Assembly (NCBI GenBank): GCA_025997875.1
Contig: BNVE01000160.1
Location: 1-8,714 of the forward strand
DNA from: Spirochaetia bacterium
GTDB lineage: Bacteria > Spirochaetota > Spirochaetia > Treponematales > Breznakiellaceae
Reading direction: 5' to 3'
Length of the DNA stretch: 8,714 nt
The notes under the pieces are model-generated. The model worked only from the letters and a program-made list of their open reading frames with translations. It had not been told where the DNA came from and did not search any database. Positions 6,828-8,714 of this stretch are shown here, one piece after another (the stretch's first letter is position 1; the number at the start of each line of letters is the position of its first letter). Both the position numbers and the translations under genes were made by a program.

Positions 6828-7788
6828 AGCGTTAAAGGGCAGGTCCCTCTTAACCTGGCTGGACTATACGGAAGAAGAGATACGCTATCTGTTGGATCTG
6901 TCCAGGCAGGTCAAGGCAGAAAAGAAACAGGGCGAGGTGCACCAGCGTTTTCTGGGGAAGACCATTGCCCTGCTCTTTGAAAAACGATCCACCCGTACAA
7001 GATGCGCCTTTGAAACCGCCTTTGGGGAAGAGGGAGGGCACCCGGTGTTCCTCTCCACACAGGACATCCAGATGGGGGCCAAGGAATCGGTGGAAGATAC
7101 CGCCCGGATACTGGGGCGCATGTTCGACGCCATCCAGTTCCGGGGCTTCAAACAGTCCACCGTGGAGACCCTGGCCAAATATTCGGGGGTGCCGGTTTTT
7201 AACGGCCTTACCGATAACTTCCACCCCACCCAGGTTCTGGCGGATATCCTCACCCTGGAAGAAAGCTTCGGTTCCTCCCGGGGCAAACGGATCTGCTTTG
7301 TGGGGGACGGCCGGAACAATGTGGCCCGGTCCCTCATCGTGATCTGTGCCAAGCTGGGGGTCCACTTTACGGTGATAAGCCCCGCGTCCCTTACTCCGGA
7401 CGCCGCGCTGCTGTCAACCTGCGCCCCCCTGGCCGCCGCTTCGGGGGCAAAACTCACCATCACCACCGATACCGCCGAGCTAAAGGGGGCGGATGCTATC
7501 TACACCGACGTGTGGGTTTCCATGGGCGAAGAGGACAAAAAAGAAGAACGCCGCCGGCTCCTGACACCCTACCAGGTGAACCAGGCCCTGATGGACAAAA
7601 CCGGCCGTGGGGACAGCATCTTTCTCCACTGCCTGCCGGCGGTCAAGGGCGAAGAGGTCACCGCCGATGTACTCGACGGCCCCCAAAGCCGCGCCTGGGA
7701 CGAGGGAGAAAACCGCAAGCATACGATAAAGGCGATCATGCTCGCCGCTATTTGCGGCGCCGCGTTACCGGGGACAAAGTCTGCGTAA
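6817..7788 (+). CDS. argF: Ornithine carbamoyltransferase
   Basis: The enzyme joins carbamoyl phosphate and ornithine to give citrulline in arginine biosynthesis; the same family also works in reverse in the arginine deiminase pathway. The 323 residues show the carbamoyl-phosphate site STRTR (58-62), HPTQ (136-139), GDGRNNVA (163-170), the ornithine loop DVWVSMGE (231-238) and catalytic HCLPA (271-275), followed by ENRKHTIKAIM. DVWVSMGE and HCLP mark ornithine rather than aspartate specificity. Length is usual for the family. The start is fixed by GGAGG at 6808-6812. It lies 83 bases after lptB with the same orientation and may be read from the same transcript or from its own weak promoter. 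No other arg or arc gene is in the window, so the biosynthetic role is assumed. Confidence 0.97.
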   Translation: MVSEALKGRSLLTWLDYTEEEIRYLLDLSRQVKAEKKQGEVHQRFLGKTIALLFEKRSTRTRCAFETAFGEEGGHPVFLSTQDIQMGAKESVEDTARILGRMFDAIQFRGFKQSTVETLAKYSGVPVFNGLTDNFHPTQVLADILTLEESFGSSRGKRICFVGDGRNNVARSLIVICAKLGVHFTVISPASLTPDAALLSTCAPLAAASGAKLTITTDTAELKGADAIYTDVWVSMGEEDKKEERRRLLTPYQVNQALMDKTGRGDSIFLHCLPAVKGEEVTADVLDGPQSRAWDEGENRKHTIKAIMLAAICGAALPGTKSA

Positions 7789-7836
7789 GGCCGGGGGCGC
7801 AGACAGCAACGACACCATCCGCATCCAAGAGCTTGT

Positions 7837-7852
7837 GGCGCTTCGCGCCTTT
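7837..7852 (+). terminator. Weak candidate terminator after argF
   Basis: GGCGC (7837-7841), loop TTC and GCGCC (7845-7849) form a five-pair GC stem followed by only three T residues. It lies in the 120-base gap between convergent argF and the Rpn nuclease gene, where a terminator is expected, but the T tract is too short to be sure. Confidence 0.25.
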
Positions 7853-7908
7853 GGCGAAAAACCTACAGGCGCTACAGGCTCCTGAAGCTGTTCCGCCTGC
7901 CTGCAGAG

Positions 7909-8714
7909 CTAAAGCTTTTTGATTTCTTCGAGGGAAAGGCCGGTATAGGTGATTATTTTGTCTGTTGAAAGGCCATCAGCTTTCATTTTCCGGGCGTTTT
8001 CCCTGTCTTTTTCCCCCAGGAGTTTTGTATATTTTGCTTCTGCCCGTTGGTAGCCGCCTGTGTCACCTATTATCTTTCCCTTTTCAAAACCCCGCTCCTC
8101 CCCAGCCTTCCCCGCAGCATAGAGCCCGGAACTGTAATCCATAGCCGACTTCTCCCGAAACAGGGCCTTGGCCCACTTCTCCTGGTCACGGCTTATCTTT
8201 GACAATGCACGGTCCGCCCTCATGATCCCTTCCTCCTGCTTGCACAGCTCCTGTATCAAGGACTCCATTTTTTCATTTCCCTTATACCTAAAGTATATAC
8301 ACCATTTCTGCTCAGGTGACAAGTTTTTCAGTTCTACCCTTCCTTCAAAGTAGGCCTTAACTACCTGCTTTAACTTCGGCATCTCATAGATAATGATTTC
8401 CAGGTCTTGGGATAACTTGTCATGCTCCGTTTCCTCCATGGCGAAGTACCGGCGGGGCACCTTGTCACTTCCAGGAAACAGTTCGCAATTAAGGAAAAAG
8501 ATCTGGTAGACCCGTTTGGCCTCCCGGTATTTCTCACCCCGTTTCATCTGGCCTGCCAGGAGCTTTGCACCCAGCAATAAGGCCCGTGCCTTAAGGTCGT
8601 CATCGGTCTTTTTTACCTGGATTTCCAGGTCCGCCTGTTCCCCGTCGTTAAAGGTGACGTGGATGTCCAGACGGACGGTCTTCCCGGTTAAATACTCGGG
8701 AAGGATTTCATTAT
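7909..8714 (-). CDS. Rpn-family PD-(D/E)XK nuclease (putative transposase type), 5' truncated
   Basis: This belongs to the Rpn/YhgA-like, TIGR01784-type family of PD-(D/E)XK nucleases, which stimulate RecA-independent recombination in E. coli and are often annotated as transposases. The frame is open to the right edge, where the N-terminus is missing. Visible from the edge are GKTVRLDIHVTFNDGEQ, with the active-site Asp, and ADLEIQVKK, where E-x-Q takes the place of the usual (D/E)xK as in many Rpn proteins. These are followed by LLLGAKLLAGQMKRGEKYREAKRVYQI and FFLNCELF. A charged helical middle leads to a C-terminal tail (ARKMKADGLSTDKI, then TGLSLEEIKKL) common in this family. A TTG at 8577 is an internal codon, not the start, because the nuclease motif lies upstream of it. 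It converges on argF with a 120-base gap. No inverted repeats marking a mobile element are seen. Confidence 0.85.
   Translation of the reverse strand, partial: NEILPEYLTGKTVRLDIHVTFNDGEQADLEIQVKKTDDDLKARALLLGAKLLAGQMKRGEKYREAKRVYQIFFLNCELFPGSDKVPRRYFAMEETEHDKLSQDLEIIIYEMPKLKQVVKAYFEGRVELKNLSPEQKWCIYFRYKGNEKMESLIQELCKQEEGIMRADRALSKISRDQEKWAKALFREKSAMDYSSGLYAAGKAGEERGFEKGKIIGDTGGYQRAEAKYTKLLGEKDRENARKMKADGLSTDKIITYTGLSLEEIKKL

Overview
The window is most consistent with a spirochete of the Treponema group. The grounds are a cheR-cheB pair preceded by a PilZ-type protein, an Rpn/TIGR01784-type nuclease of a family that is abundant in treponemes, and a compact lptC-lptA-lptB cluster behind pyrG. 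Base composition is moderately GC-rich with many G and C runs, which would suit the higher-GC treponemes (for example termite-gut lineages) better than T. denticola. The genus is an inference from gene content; no marker RNA is present.

Layout. Bases 1-2575 hold a minus-strand chemotaxis block transcribed right to left: a PilZ-like protein with a receiver-like N-terminus (1739-2575), CheR methyltransferase (843-1664) and CheB methylesterase (from 817, running off the left edge). CheB is cut after about 239 residues. The outermost 107 bases are an exact inverted copy of an internal piece of cheR, so the left end looks like a fold-back junction, either an artefact or a real rearrangement. A divergent promoter region (about 2576-2718) separates this block from the plus-strand block.

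The plus-strand block is pyrG (CTP synthase), lptC, lptA, lptB and argF (ornithine carbamoyltransferase). The three lpt genes are almost contiguous (gaps of 2 and 4 bases) and encode the inner-membrane/periplasmic tether, the periplasmic bridge and the ATPase of a lipopolysaccharide-type transport machine. The permeases (LptF/G) and LptD are not in the window. pyrG supplies CTP, which lipid and nucleotide-sugar synthesis consume. argF makes citrulline and has its own strong ribosome binding site. At the right edge a minus-strand Rpn-family PD-(D/E)XK nuclease converges on argF and is missing its N-terminus at the window boundary.

The main oddities are the perfect 107-base inverted repeat at the left edge; promoters for pyrG and cheR that lie so close to the start codons that leaderless messages are expected; an lptC start region with a strong Shine-Dalgarno, an immediate in-frame amber codon and a nine-G tract; and an LptB with a repeat-bearing, Pro/Arg/Ala-rich N-terminal extension of roughly 55-117 residues. 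No clearly new multi-gene system was found.
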